Positions 21,801 through 32,709 of a DNA stretch of 64,000 nt are shown one piece after another. Each line of letters starts with the position of its first letter. The stretch's first letter is position 1. The stretch is from Clonostachys chloroleuca (lineage: Eukaryota > Ascomycota > Sordariomycetes > Hypocreales > Bionectriaceae). The stretch is from positions 12,772,001 to 12,836,000 of the forward strand of contig JBANAY010000003.1 of NCBI GenBank assembly GCA_037952775.1, in the 5' to 3' direction. The notes under the pieces are model-generated. The model ran no database searches, was not told where the DNA came from, and saw nothing but the letters and a program-made list of their open reading frames with translations. The position numbers and the translations under genes are program-made.

Positions 21801-23371
21801 TGGGTCAAAGAAGCAGCTGGCCTGGACAAAATCTGCGCAGGGCATGGACTGCCGCGCCTGCAAAGCAAAGGCTCGGCATTGTACTCCGCATGGTTCAAGA
21901 AACCATAGCCAGCGCGTTAGCATTCGCGCACCCAGATGAGGTGGATGTCCACAAACGTCTACAAGACGTCGGGATCGACTCGCTTACGGCGGTGCTTGTT
22001 CGAAACCACCTCAGCGTGCTGACTGGCTTGAAGCTGTCCGCAAATTTCACATACCATCATCCGAATGTGAAGGCGCTTAGTGAACACTTGACAAGCAAAT
22101 TGCAGAGTGCTTGGGACGCAGATGATGCTACCCCTACGTCCCTTTTGTCCCAGCCAAGTTTTTCAGAACCTGTCACCGATATGCCACTGTCAACAAATTC
22201 TCCCTCCATCAGCCTCGCCTCCATACGCAAGGGCTGTCTGGACGCCAGTCTAAAATTCGAAAATGCCACTCAATGTGTCACGCGCCCCGAGTCCGTTCTT
22301 GTGACCGGCTCCACGGGCTTTGTTGGTGCATTTATCGTTCATGAGCTACTGAAGCAGGGCATCACGGTATATTGTCTAGTTCGTGCAGACAACGACCGTC
22401 ACGCGCGGGAACGAATGGTCGACACGCTGACCTGGTATGGGTTATGGGACGCTCGATTCATGTCAATCCTTCACATCGTGGTAGGGAATATCACCCAACC
22501 TCTGCTTGGCCTCGACGAGCAGCTGTTCGAAGAACTCGGTGAAATGATCGATGCTATATGTCACTCTGCTGGACTCGTAGATTGGATGCGGCCTTTGGAT
22601 GACTACGTCGGCCCGAACATGGTCAGCACGCACGAAGTATTACGATTAGCCTCGCGGGGGCGTGGCAAGGCCGTCCATCTTGTGTCCACCATCGCCACAC
22701 TGCCAATACATCTGGGATGGGACGTTTCCGAAGACCAATATGAGCATTCCTACGCGACATCGAAGATGATGGCGGAGCGCATGGTGTCAGCCGCTCGCTG
22801 GCGAGGGGCCAGGGCGTCAGTGTATCGAATGCCGTTCGTCTTCGCGTCGTCGTCTGGGCATTTCCGTCTTGATCGTGGCGACTTCTTGCACAATCTGATT
22901 GCAGGGAGCATTCAGATGGGCAGCTTTCCGGTCGTGAATTTAGACTTGTCGACTGTGCTTCCAGTGGACTACCTATGCAGAAGCATGGTTGATGTCGTAA
23001 CGCGGGACGTGTCGCGGATTGGGCAAGATTTCGACTTCAAACACGAGGACCCTCCATCCTTTGTTGATTTGTTTGGGATGATGACTGCTGCCGGGGCCGC
23101 GAAAGAGACGATACCATTTTCGGACTGGCGTGAAAAGGCGCTTAGTCATGCCTCGGCTCATCCAACCAGCTCGCTTGCACGGATTGCGACTGTGCTTGAT
23201 GACTGTGATGAAGAAGCAGTCGCCGCCATGTTTGGCACTCTTCCCCTTGGACCAAATATTCTCGATGGAAACAGGGGCAGAGGTCATTCTACTCCTCTGG
23301 TTGATCTTCAATTTGTGGAAAATTATCTCAACCAAATATCCGCAGCATCGCGGTCGAAGGTTCAACAATAA
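15822..23371 (+). CDS. SwnK-type NRPS-PKS hybrid, A-PCP-KS-AT-KR-ACP-reductase, three frame breaks
   Basis: Domains in order. Adenylation, about 15870-17340: YTSGSTGRAKG, FNGYGPTEATVC, NGKLDR. PCP near 17485: GGDSA. KS, about 17675-18950: active site DTACSSS, with EAHGTGT and KSNVGH. AT, about 19260-20290: GHSAGE; HAFH predicts malonyl-CoA. KR, about 21040-21600: GGLGDLGAH, YAAAN. ACP near 21975: GIDSL. Thioester reductase, about 22290-23370: TGSTGFVGA, YATSK. No C, DH, ER or TE. Size (about 2,516 residues) and order match SwnK, the swainsonine hybrid that joins pipecolate to one malonyl unit and releases it reductively. A by-hand alignment to GrsA gives the code D-M-Y-S-M-G-G-V-C-K, substrate unknown. 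The frame shifts near 17908-17918 (C5 run), 19148-19155 and 19510-19514 (G5 run): two losses and one gain, agreeing with a length one short of a multiple of three. Either a recent pseudogene or sequence error. Confidence 0.9.
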
Positions 23372-23914
23372 AAGTAGGTAGCTCATGGGATTGATGATGG
23401 AGTAGAATGCTTCCCAAATTACTGAGGAGTATCACCATAATAACTAGTTTGTAAAGAATTAAAAATAGAAATCGTTAGAATATGTTTTGAATTAAAGAAA
23501 TGATCATGATGAATTTACAACCTGAATTCATTTATACTTGAATAGTTCTCTTAAGCTCTAATCTGATCATTGCTGCCGAGCTCGGATTTAGAAATGAAGC
23601 TTTAGGGTAGGTAGTTGATAATGACCGCGACGCGTCTCAGTCGCGTAGCATATCCGGAATGAAATCAACAACCTTGGGCACACTAAAGAACTCACTCTCC
23701 AACGCTAGAAAGAGGATGACGCGTTTTCTTATATCTATTACTCCACAATTAGGATCTTGATTACTCCTACGTCACGATGTTTCTCCCCAAATAGCTGACC
23801 GCGAGGCTTTGCCCCAAGACACCCGCATGACTACATCTCAATTCTTGAGGTTTTCGCTTGTCACGAGCGACAGGGCGGTGAAATGTTTGCAAATCTCATT
23901 GACTACTCCTAGAG
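23372..23914. other. short convergent intergenic region
   Basis: About 540 bp between the 3' ends of the NRPS-PKS and the first SDR. AT-rich 3' flanks, no gene or repeat seen. Confidence 0.5.
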
Positions 23915-25035
23915 TTACAGAATGGCTCCTGGCAACCCTGATTTCTCGCTATGCTTATGCTCAAATAGAGGTTCCCAGACCGTACAAGCTCTCTTTGTCG
24001 CATCTCCATTTCCTAGTTCTGGTAAGGAGAGAAATATATGCTTATCAACTGAGCACTCAATGAGCTGCCCATTTAGATTTGGTTGCGTTAGACATTTCTC
24101 ATAGGCTTCCACGACGGTTTCAACTGCCGTGAGGCTGCGACTTAGGTTGGTATATAATCTCGTCCTGCAAGAGCTCAAGAGGAAGACTTACTGCGCTGGA
24201 TCGGTTGCATCAAGAGAAGCTTGGGAAACAGCCCCAGTCGCCACAATACCTGGAAGTACGGCGTTCAAGGTAATATTATCTTTCTGCAAGATGGTTAACA
24301 TACCCTTCAGCCCTCTGATACGAATCTTCGTACCAATTTTAGAACCGGTGCTGCTGTTCGCACGAACTGATTGATCTTTACGGATAATGGGCCGAAAACT
24401 CAGTCTTGGACAACCACAATGATAGGTAAAATTGAAAGAACTCACCGCAGCTTTTGCACCACAGTATTCCGGGAATGTTTGGTGTGGGTGAATCGAGGCG
24501 ATTGTTGATGTGGCAATGATTTGCCCTCCAGATACATCATTCATTCTCATGAAGTGAATCGCCAGTTGGACCCCGTAGAGAAAGCTTTCGTAACAGGCCT
24601 TCAGGGACAAAAGCGCAGGTTTAGGTGGTATTTCTGTTTTCCCTCGGTGGTTTAGAATATAAATCGAGCCCCTGTCTGAGTGGCCTGCATTTGCCATCAG
24701 AGCATCTAGCCTCTTCCACTTGTCCCAAACCTGCCTGAAGACCTTGGCTTGCTCATAATAATCTGTGACATTGAGCTTGAAAAAGACGGCATTACTTCCA
24801 AGCTCCGCGACTAGTGCAGCACCGGCATCCTCCTGGATGTCGCAGCACGCCACTCTCCAGCCCTTATGTATTAGATGCGTGGCAAGAGCTTTTCCGATCC
24901 CGGACTAAGATATCACGCTGTTATTGAATAATACCATTCATATTGCCACTGGTCTTGGAAGGGAAATCTTACCGCAGCGCCTGTGACTATGGCGACCTTT
25001 CGTGCTTCATTGCCCGGTTTCAACGATTCTCCCAT
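23915..25035 (-). CDS. short-chain dehydrogenase/reductase (SDR), four exons
   Basis: Exons 25035-24973, 24904-24446, 24325-24192 and 24134-23915, with introns of 68, 120, 66 and 57 nt less the shared boundaries as placed, give 291 residues. The first splice completes the cofactor loop: VTGAA joined to SGIGKA. Other SDR marks are MANAG, the catalytic Ser block ATSTIAS, YCGAK (YxxxK) and NAVLPGIVATG. The C-terminal exon (LNGQLIECSVDKHIF) resembles fungal 15-hydroxyprostaglandin-dehydrogenase-like SDRs. The acceptor of the second intron (ACGAAG) is not a strong one, so that junction is least certain. It would oxidise or reduce an alcohol/ketone with NAD(P). Position next to the hybrid synthase suggests a tailoring step. 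Confidence 0.82.
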
Positions 25036-25924
25036 CTTTCAGTTTTGGACTAAACCTGAGTCTTGTAGCTTATTAAAACGCAGTTTATGACAATTTTGAA
25101 AAGCGATGAGATTAATCATAAAGACTAGACACAGGAATGTTTTCGCAACAGAGGGAGAGACAACCTACACAGACGCAAGAACCATGGGCGGACTCAGCCG
25201 AACCTCACTCAACCCCACATCACGCTCAAGTCCGAAGTCGATGGCTCGGCCTTGGCCGTGTGCCCCACGCTATAGTAGTGAGCGGAGGAAGCCGACACTT
25301 GAGCTGACCACCAGTAGTTAGCTATTGTTACTGATTAGATGAGAGGAAAATCTCAAAGGTCCGGCCATTTTCGATGTGGACTGAGCCGTGTAAGTAATGA
25401 CCAATTTGCTAGCTGTTCACCCAAAAGAGGTTTCTAGTTACTGTGTTGACTTGATGGATAAAGCAACCCTTGAATGGATAGTACATCATTAAGTTGCCCT
25501 GGTAGTTCTCTAAGAGCTTATTGCCATATTTCGAGACCGATAGAGCGTGTCATATAGTAGGCAATTTGTAGTCAAACATAAATTTGTCTCAGAGCTAAGT
25601 TTTTATCACTTGAATGTACGAAATTATGGTAGGAAGCGATTGCCACACACACAGAGCCTCAGGTTCTCAGACAAAAGGTCATGGCTCTCTGTCTGACATT
25701 AATTTGCTCTGGTGGCTTCAGGCAATGGCTATGAACATGCGGTTCCTCTCATTTCATGAATCATTAGTATTCAAGAAGCCACCATAACGTTTGTGAACAT
25801 TTATGAAACTTCTAGGTTTCTGCGTGAATGCTGCCGTCCGCAAGTGTATTTTAATTGAGACTCTAATGCTGATTTGCAAACCTAGTTAATTTTCACACAT
25901 AGGTACACCAATAATAATCGTATG
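25036..25924. other. intergenic, probable promoter of first SDR
   Basis: About 890 bp between tandem minus-strand SDR genes. No reading frame longer than about 70 codons looks real; the right part is AT-rich. No repeat recognised. Confidence 0.45.
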
Positions 25925-26836
25925 CTAAAAGTTGCCGCCATTGACCGGTATACACTGGCCAGTTATAAAGCTGGACCAGTCTGATAAGAGAAAAACGATG
26001 GCATCCGCTATATCCGTCGCATGGGCCATTCGCCCTTTTGGAATGGAAGCAATTTGTCCTTTCCCAAAAACGACATTCGGATCACCCTCGGGGGCTCCAA
26101 TAGTAGATGCAGCTGCTAGAGGCGTCTCGGTTGCGCCTGGACTTTTCATCAGTCTTGAGTTGGAAGGGATGGCACTAATGATTCCTTACCCGGAGCCACG
26201 ATATTGATCCTCAACTTGGGGAAATCTCGAGCCCAACTCCGCGTTAGACCGAGAACTGCGTGCTTAGACGCCGTATAGGCCGCCAATCCGGCTACTCCAC
26301 GAAGAGATGCACCGCTTCCCACGTTCACGATCGAACCCTGACCTACGCTGCGGATCGAGCCTGGCACGATACCCGGAGCCTCAATGTCTTCCTGCGTTGA
26401 CATTTTCTGAAAGGCTTCAGTAGCCATGTTCCAGGTACCGGTAACATTGATGTCCAAGGTTCTTTGGTATAAGGCGTCTGTGCCGATCTTGCCCTCCCAG
26501 CCTGAAATTCCGGCGCAGTTCACAAGCCCGTCTAGCCTGCCGGGAATGGATTCGATGAAGCGCCGGCAAGCCTCTCGGTTGGTCACATCGCAGGGCACCG
26601 TTAGATGCACATTTTCTCGATATAGAAACTCCTCAGGGGTCTGCAGGGCAATATCCGCGACGTAGACGACTGCACCTAGGACAAGAAGGGTATTGGTCAA
26701 AGCAAGGCCAATGCCGGAACAGCCTCCCTATCGAGTCATGAGTGAAAATAGACCAACAAAGTGAATGGGAGACGGATCAACAAACAGTGACAGCAAATTG
26801 GCGTCCAGCAAAGGACGGTCTCTCCATTGCAGGCAT
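25925..26836 (-). CDS. short-chain dehydrogenase/reductase (SDR), three exons
   Basis: Exons 26836-26786, 26727-26190 and 26136-25925, with introns of 58 and 53 nt, give 266 residues. The start was chosen because the 17-codon first exon (MPAMERPSFAGRQFAVT) joins directly to GGCSGIGLAL, restoring the TGxxxGIG cofactor loop. Further marks are VNCAGISG, NVGSGASLRG with the catalytic Ser, YTASK (YxxxK), NIVAPGATETP and the typical C-terminal end FITGQCIPVNGG. This is the classical FabG-like SDR. The first residues of the mature Rossmann fold and the tail are complete, so it should be active. It is divergent from the deacetylase gene across 410 bp and probably belongs to the cluster. Substrate unknown. 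Confidence 0.88.
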
Positions 26837-27246
26837 GATGCGCTTGGATCTGTGGATGAAAGCAAGTCACACTCTCGATTGCATTGAGATAAAATGTCGC
26901 AACTCTCATCATAAGTGCGTCAGCTTACGGTTGCATCTGGCATTGACGTGTTCAAGGGCCGCGGGGTTATCAACATCCGGATAAAGTTGCAGCGATCGAC
27001 GCAGCGTCGGATCAAGGCGAAGAGGAATGTTCTACGAGTGCCCACACAAGGACGCGTTATTCCGACCGAAGCCGACAGGCCCAACCTCAGGACCTAAGGT
27101 ATTTATATTTCGGATTTGTTATTGCTGAGAAGGATGTTCGACTCGTAGTTATTATTAAATCTTCTTGAGCTTGATTCGAAGACCCATCTTTTTTGGAAGT
27201 TAAATGATAATTGACGATTCTTATACTGACGAACCCATCCATCAAA
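26837..27246. promoter_or_regulatory. bidirectional promoter between SDR and deacetylase genes
   Basis: 410 bp between divergent starts. Contains several CGG/CCG triplets and a CCGCGG palindrome (near 26960) but no clear spaced CGG pair. A TATA-like tattta lies near 27102, about 145 bp before the deacetylase ATG. Confidence 0.4.
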
Positions 27247-28373
27247 ATGGTTAAAAGAGCTCTTGTAACGTATGCCGTCGATGTCGACGCCTGTGCAAAC
27301 TGGTACGTGGTTCTCTGCATTTTAGTGGTGCTGACTAGGCTTTACTGACAATGTATGTTAATTTTAAGGATCAACACTCGAGATGGTTCATCAATTGGCG
27401 CCACTGATGTCTCTAGAGGCATTTTCGGAGCCAATGTTGGCACCGATCGTATGCTGAAGCTCTTTGCTGACAACGATATCAAAGCATCTTGGTACATGCC
27501 GAGTCACACCATTCTCTCCTTCCCAGAACAAATGGCAAAGGTTAGAGACGCGGGGCATGAGATGTGAGTTCCCTGCAAAGGATGCTTTTACTACATGTAG
27601 CTCTCAAACCTTCCGTGCACACTAACACCAAATTTTCCCAGCGGTTTGCACGGCTACACGCACGAATTCGTGAGGTTCTTGACTGAAGAACAAGAAAGAA
27701 AAGTCATGGCCAAGTCGATTGAGGTGTATCAAGAATTCACTGGCAAATATCCCAAGGGTTGGGTAGCGCCCGCTTGGGAAGTAGGCCCCAAGACCATGTC
27801 CATCTTGGAGGATTTCGGCATTGAGTATGATCATTCGTTGCTGGCCCACGATTGCCAGCCGTACTATGCATCAGATGTTCCTGAAGAGTCAAACGTGCAT
27901 ACGGACTATTCGCAGGATCCCGACACCTGGATGAAGCCCATGAAGGAACATAAGCCTACGAAAGTAGTTGAAATTCCTGGGTCCTGGAACGTTGACGACT
28001 GGCGTAAGTGACGTAGCAATTCTACTTTTTTTTTCCAATTATTATTTTGCTTCTGAGCTAACATGAGATCCATTCTTTAGCCCCAATGAACTATACTAGA
28101 CGTCCCGGGACACATGGGTTTGTCAATCCGCGAGATATCGAAGTTCAGTGGAGAGATCAATTCGACTTCTTCTATCGCGAGTATGACACTTTCGTGTTTT
28201 GCGTCAGCTGCCACCCGCAAGTCAGCGGCAAGTCAAACGTAATGTTGATGCACGAGCGCTTCATTGAGTATCTGAAGACCAAGGAGGGTGTGGAGTTTGT
28301 GACCATGGAGCAGATTTGCGACGAGTTCAAGGCAGGCACACTCGCAGGTGTCACGATCAAGGCTGGCATATAA
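27247..28373 (+). CDS. polysaccharide-deacetylase (NodB) family amidohydrolase
   Basis: Four exons (27247-27302, 27369-27563, 27642-28003, 28081-28373) with introns of 66, 78 and 77 nt give 301 residues. It has the NodB metal site: YAVDVDA near residue 12 with the Asp pair, and HGYTHEF (HxxxH) near 86. PKGWVAPAWE and the late block FVFCVSCHPQVSG are typical of the short cytosolic branch that includes Helicobacter PgdA-like and allantoinase/imidase-like enzymes. There is no signal peptide and no chitin-binding domain, so a cell-wall role is less likely. In this setting it could hydrolyse or close a C-N bond of a small molecule (inference). The gene lies in the cluster between an SDR and the C45 enzyme. 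Confidence 0.85.
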
Positions 28374-28984
28374 CTTAGCATCTTTTGCAAAATATAAATA
28401 GAGAAGGGAAGGCAGAGCTAAACATGCATCATCCACGTCGTTTCTGCAGAATATTATATCTTATGCATCCCAGAGAATTCACTTCGTAGACTATTTAGTT
28501 CTTTAAATACCCACGAAACTTGCCCAGGTAGCTCTTTTCTGTATGATGGAATATTCGATTCACTTCAAACCCTTCGCCTTCGCCCGTTTTGAGATTTCAC
28601 TGTTGTAAAGGGTGAAAGGTTGAGGTAGACTGAACGACGTCAAATGTGTAGTGTTCTGAGCCTTGAGATGATCATTGATCATTACTAGCCCAAGCAAGTG
28701 GGCTTCATAAGAAGTAACAGGGACTGCAAAGTTGTTTCAATCTGGACTTTCTAATAGGTCTTGATGTTGATAGAGAATAATCTCTATCAAAAACGAATTT
28801 CTGATTCATTGGCAGACAGTATATAGCACAATAGGAAGCATTCTTATGTGACTGACTGCTACGATAGTTCTGTGTGAGCTGCTGTATCTGACGGACACCT
28901 GCCCACGTGGAGATTAGCCATATCAAGATCATCGAAATAGCTTGACTTGACTAAAATTTTTAACAAAGCATCCAAAGGGTTTAT
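28374..28984. other. convergent intergenic region
   Basis: 611 bp between the 3' ends of the deacetylase and C45 genes. AT-rich, no gene or repeat recognised. Confidence 0.5.
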
Positions 28985-30139
28985 TTAAAATCCTATCTCG
29001 ATCTGCTCCTCTATCTCAGTCGGGCGTCCCACAGAGATGACACCCTTTTTCTCGGTGATGTTGTATACTACATTGAACAAGGTGTTTGAGTCATTGTTGC
29101 CGTGCTGCCTACGATTGATGGAAGCAGGATAATTCTGCTCATCCTTGAAAAGTTCGAGAAGTGTATCGAACCCGGCCTTTTCTCCCACCTCCTTGGTTGC
29201 CAGCTCCTGCAGTCGAGCGGTGCGTTTTGGAGAGTCTTCCAACCAAAGAGGTTCGAAGACGCCGTCGTGCTTGAGGATGAGGTTGTTCGCATGGACAACA
29301 CGTCCCATCTCGTCTGCAGGTAGCTCCTGGAATCCAACGCTGGTGCATTCTAGGCCAGTCGGGCCTGTGCTGTCACCAAGAAGAATGTGACTACTTCCTG
29401 CTAAGCCTACAGCTTGAATCTTGTCCAAGGCTTCTCTTTTCGTCTTAGATTCAAGGATGGTTCGGAGAGCAAAGTGAATGGGCATGCGTTCTGGATTGAC
29501 GCCCATGGCGCGGATACCGTTCAGTAGGCATCCAACACCATGTTCATTGAACCCAATTTTGCCAATGATGCCGGCCTCAGTAATCATTTGAAAGGATGGC
29601 AAGTCCATACCGGAAATTCCCTTGGGATTAGCCCTCAAAATGATGAGGTTGGGCTTCTGCTTCGTCTTCCAGTCCCAGTTTTGGGCTAAGAAGGTAGACC
29701 CTGAGGGTGTCCGCCACCCAAGCGTGGTGCAGCCATCCACCCCTTCAATAGCCATGGGCTTTCTCGACTTCTCGTCAAAGAGCCCAAAGGCGATCTCAGT
29801 GCGGATGTTGAGAGCTAGAACATCGAGGAGATCTACTTGAGCTCCTTCAGCGATGCCTTCTATTTCCTCAAAGTATCGCGGAAACTTTTCCTGAAGAAAT
29901 GGCTTGAATCTTTCACACTGCTCTCGTACAGTGGTCCACTGGAGGTCGTTGAAGGCTTTGAACAGGACCCGGTAAAAGTCGATTGATCCAGCGACTTGGG
30001 CTGCGGCCTGTTGGCCAACGGCGAGTCCAATCTAGGTCAAAGCATTAGCCATGTCTCACCAAGTTCGCATAGTTTTCCTTTCTTTGTTCTCAATTCCACT
30101 TACTTCGCGATGGTTCCCTGTCACTGTGATGTCAAGCAT
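28985..30139 (-). CDS. C45-family (isopenicillin N acyltransferase-like) enzyme
   Basis: Two exons (30139-30104 and 30031-28985) with a 72-nt intron give 360 residues, very close to fungal penDE enzymes (about 357). The start exon is only 12 codons (MLDITVTGNHRE) and joins IGLAVGQQAAAQV. The conserved block FEEIEGIAEGAQVDLLDVLA precedes VDGCTTLGW. In this family self-cleavage before the Cys of DGCT frees an N-terminal Cys nucleophile, and the Cys is present. LAQNWDW and NEHGVGCLLNG are also typical. Members exchange or remove the acyl group of an amide, as in penicillin side-chain exchange. No penicillin genes are nearby, so the substrate here is probably another amide, perhaps the cluster product (inference). 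The gene is divergent from the MFS gene. Confidence 0.87.
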
Positions 30140-30593
30140 GATTCCTTATCTTAGTTCCTCGTCTGTCCGGAAATTGGTCCCCTTAGAAACCACCAATACG
30201 TGCGGGCGCATCAGATATTATAAACATGGCTTGTAGGAGGCGCAAGCGGATTTCTCCGACACAGCACAACGAGGGGTGCTCCCTAACTTGCAAGTTAACT
30301 TAGTTGTATGGAGGGAAGATGGAGGCGCTCAATTCCGATGACGTGTGGATACGCTGATGCTACGAATGTGGAGAGGGACGCTGTATCCCGACGCATGGCT
30401 GACGCACTGTCATTTCAATTTATCTGGGGAAGTCTAGACCCTGGAGAATCTCCAAACCTATCATGACTCGCGAGGCTATGCTGCTCGAAACGAGATAAAA
30501 CCAGCCACGCCCCTCGAGCCTCCCAACAAGGGACAAACAAGCTGAACCTTGTCAACACCATCAATCGACTTCATACCAGCGAACATTAGCGCC
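30140..30593. promoter_or_regulatory. bidirectional promoter between C45 and MFS genes
   Basis: 454 bp between divergent starts, with a CGG-N6-CCG element at 30247-30258. No coding content. Confidence 0.45.
30247..30258. promoter_or_regulatory. CGG-N6-CCG, candidate Zn2Cys6 site
   Basis: Inverted CGG triplets separated by six bases (atttct), the spacing used by some Zn2Cys6 dimers such as yeast Ppr1. It lies between the C45 and MFS genes, 2.5 kb from a Zn2Cys6 regulator gene. Such 6-bp-specific sites also arise by chance. Confidence 0.35.
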
Positions 30594-32147
30594 ATGTTCA
30601 TCCTCTCAAAGCTTCGAAGAATCGTCTGGGGCCAACCGGCAGAGACCAAAGCCGAGCGGAAGCTCATAGTGAAGCTCGACACGGTTATTCTGTCCTTTTG
30701 CTGTCTGATGTACTGGGTCAACTACCTTGATCGCATGAACTTGAACAATGCATACACCAGCGGGATGAAAGAAGACCTCGGCTTCAAAGGCACGGAGCTC
30801 AACGTCATCAACACGAGTAAGTTTAGCCGGATGTAACCCCCTTTGCGTTTCCACGACTAACTCTTGGTAGTCTTCTACGGTGGCTATGTCCTCGGCCAGA
30901 TCCCAAACAATCTCGCGCTACAGAAGCTCCCCCACGCATCTATTTCCCGAGCTGCGTTATCGCTTGGGGTCTGTTAACTTTAGGAACGGGTTTCGTCCAT
31001 CACCCGTGGCAGATCATGGCCATCAGGTTCTTCCAGGCCATCTTCGAATCATCAACATTCGTAGGCTGCCATTACATTCTTGGCAGCTGGTACAAAGAAG
31101 AAGAGTTGGGCAAGCGAACGGCAATCTTCACGAGTAGTGGTTTAGCAGGAACTATGTTTTCGGGTTTCCTGCAAGGTGGGATTTATAAAAGCTTGAGTAA
31201 GAAAATAACAACGCCAAGTGGATTTTGTTGAAACACACCGTACTAACTACTGCCCTTTAGATGGCGTTCGAGGTCTCCCTGGCTGGCGATGGCTATTCAT
31301 CATCGACTTCTGCATCACAATCCCAGTCGCGCTGTATGGCTTTCTCGCGTTCCCCGACACTCCCACATCGACGCGTGCCCGTTGGCTCACGGACGAGGAA
31401 AAGCGGCTGGCCATCGAGCGTCTCCCAGAAGTGAAGAAGAACCGCGGTGCCCTAGGGTGGAATCTCTTCTCCCGCGTGCTCGGAAGTTGGCACTGGTGGG
31501 GCTTCGTCCTCATCTGGATTTTTGCCAGTAACACGGAAATGTTTTCCACAAATGCGATTATGAACATTTGGCTCAAAAGTACTGGTGACTTCACAGTGGA
31601 GCAGACGAGCTACATTCCAGCAGGAGTGGCTGGCGTTGGAATTGTCGCCACTCTTTTCCTTGGGTGGTATTCCGACTTTACCAAACGTCAGTGGCACGTA
31701 GGTATCATCTTGTCAATCACTGCCATCATGTCCGGCGCCATCATGCTGAACCCTCCAACCAGAGGTGCCAAGTTCTTTGCTCTTTTCCTCAATGGCTGCC
31801 AGTATGCCAGCCAGACGGTGCTCTTTGCTTGGGCCAACTCGCTGACTAGAGAGGACGATGCTAAGCGAGCAGTCATCCTTGGAGGCATGAACTCGTTTGC
31901 TATTGCGGTTTACATGTTCTGGTCGCTCGTGTTTTACAACACAGCCCAGGCTCCGGACTGGATGGAGGGAAGTATCGCCATGATGTGCATGGGAGCTGCT
32001 CTTTTCATCACAACTACTGGTGTCTGGTACATGGAGAGGCGCGACAAGGACATGACCGAGGTCTACGGTGCGGACCCTGATGCGTCTGTTGAAGGGGGCA
32101 GCAACGTGGATGGTAAAGATAACATCAATATTGAAACCAAGAATTAG
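30594..32147 (+). CDS. MFS transporter, Dal5/anion-cation symporter type, one frame break
   Basis: Three exons (30594-30816, 30871-31196, 31261-32147) with introns of 54 and 64 nt; the second has a textbook branch site tactaac. Marks of the allantoate-permease-like family are MYWVNYLDRMNLNNAY in the first membrane helix, FYGGYVLGQIPNN, GSWYKEEELGKRTAIF and FAWANSLTREDDAKRA. About 12 membrane segments are visible. Inside exon 2 the frame changes at a C5 run (30929-30933): coding resumes one base out of phase at YFPSCVIAWGLLTLG. The spliced length of 1,436 nt is one short of 479 codons. There is no other lesion, so sequence error or a very recent mutation are both possible. Family members import organic anions, vitamins or small amides; in the cluster it may move the product or a precursor. 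Confidence 0.85.
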
Positions 32148-32709
32148 GTAGAAGCAAGTCTGCTGTGTGGATCTCACACCAAAGCTCTTTTCACGTAAGG
32201 TAGGGACCTCATTTTTTATTAAATACTATAATAAAAGAATAATAAATTATTCTCTAAGATTGAGCTTAATATCGTGTTTCAAATCTAATAGTCGCTTGGC
32301 GACATGCTCCACATAGTGGCTCTACTGCAAGGCATTAGCCTGGCAATCGTAACAACAAAAGATTTCCTGCTTTTGAGCGAGATACTAAAGTTATCTCAGA
32401 TGGTAATAGATCGTAGTTGATGGTTTGTCCTCAATCTGGAGGCAATTGTGAGAAACTCTGTTTGCAGCAAATCACCCTCAACCGCACCTAGCAATTAGTT
32501 CCACTTATCAGGCACATGATGATAACAGAACGCTTAATCCCGACAGGTTGGGGCTGAAAAGTGGAGAAGGATAGATAAATATCAACAGCACGAGGCGCTT
32601 TAAACCGACATCATCATTCCCCGGATTCTCTCGCCCGCTACGATCCTATTCCCCCGCCGTGTGTGTATTTCCCGCTCAGTAAAGTGTTTGATAGGTAGCC
32701 AATCAAGTA
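32148..32709. other. intergenic, promoter of the double-finger regulator
   Basis: 562 bp. The first 120 bp are AT-rich (probable 3' flank of the MFS gene); the rest should carry the regulator promoter. Nothing else recognised. Confidence 0.45.

Noticed and set aside
24165..24191. A 27-nt intron in the first SDR gene
   Set aside because: It is shorter than fungal introns normally are. An acceptor 30 nt further (ending at 24135) gives 57 nt, keeps frame and fits the family.
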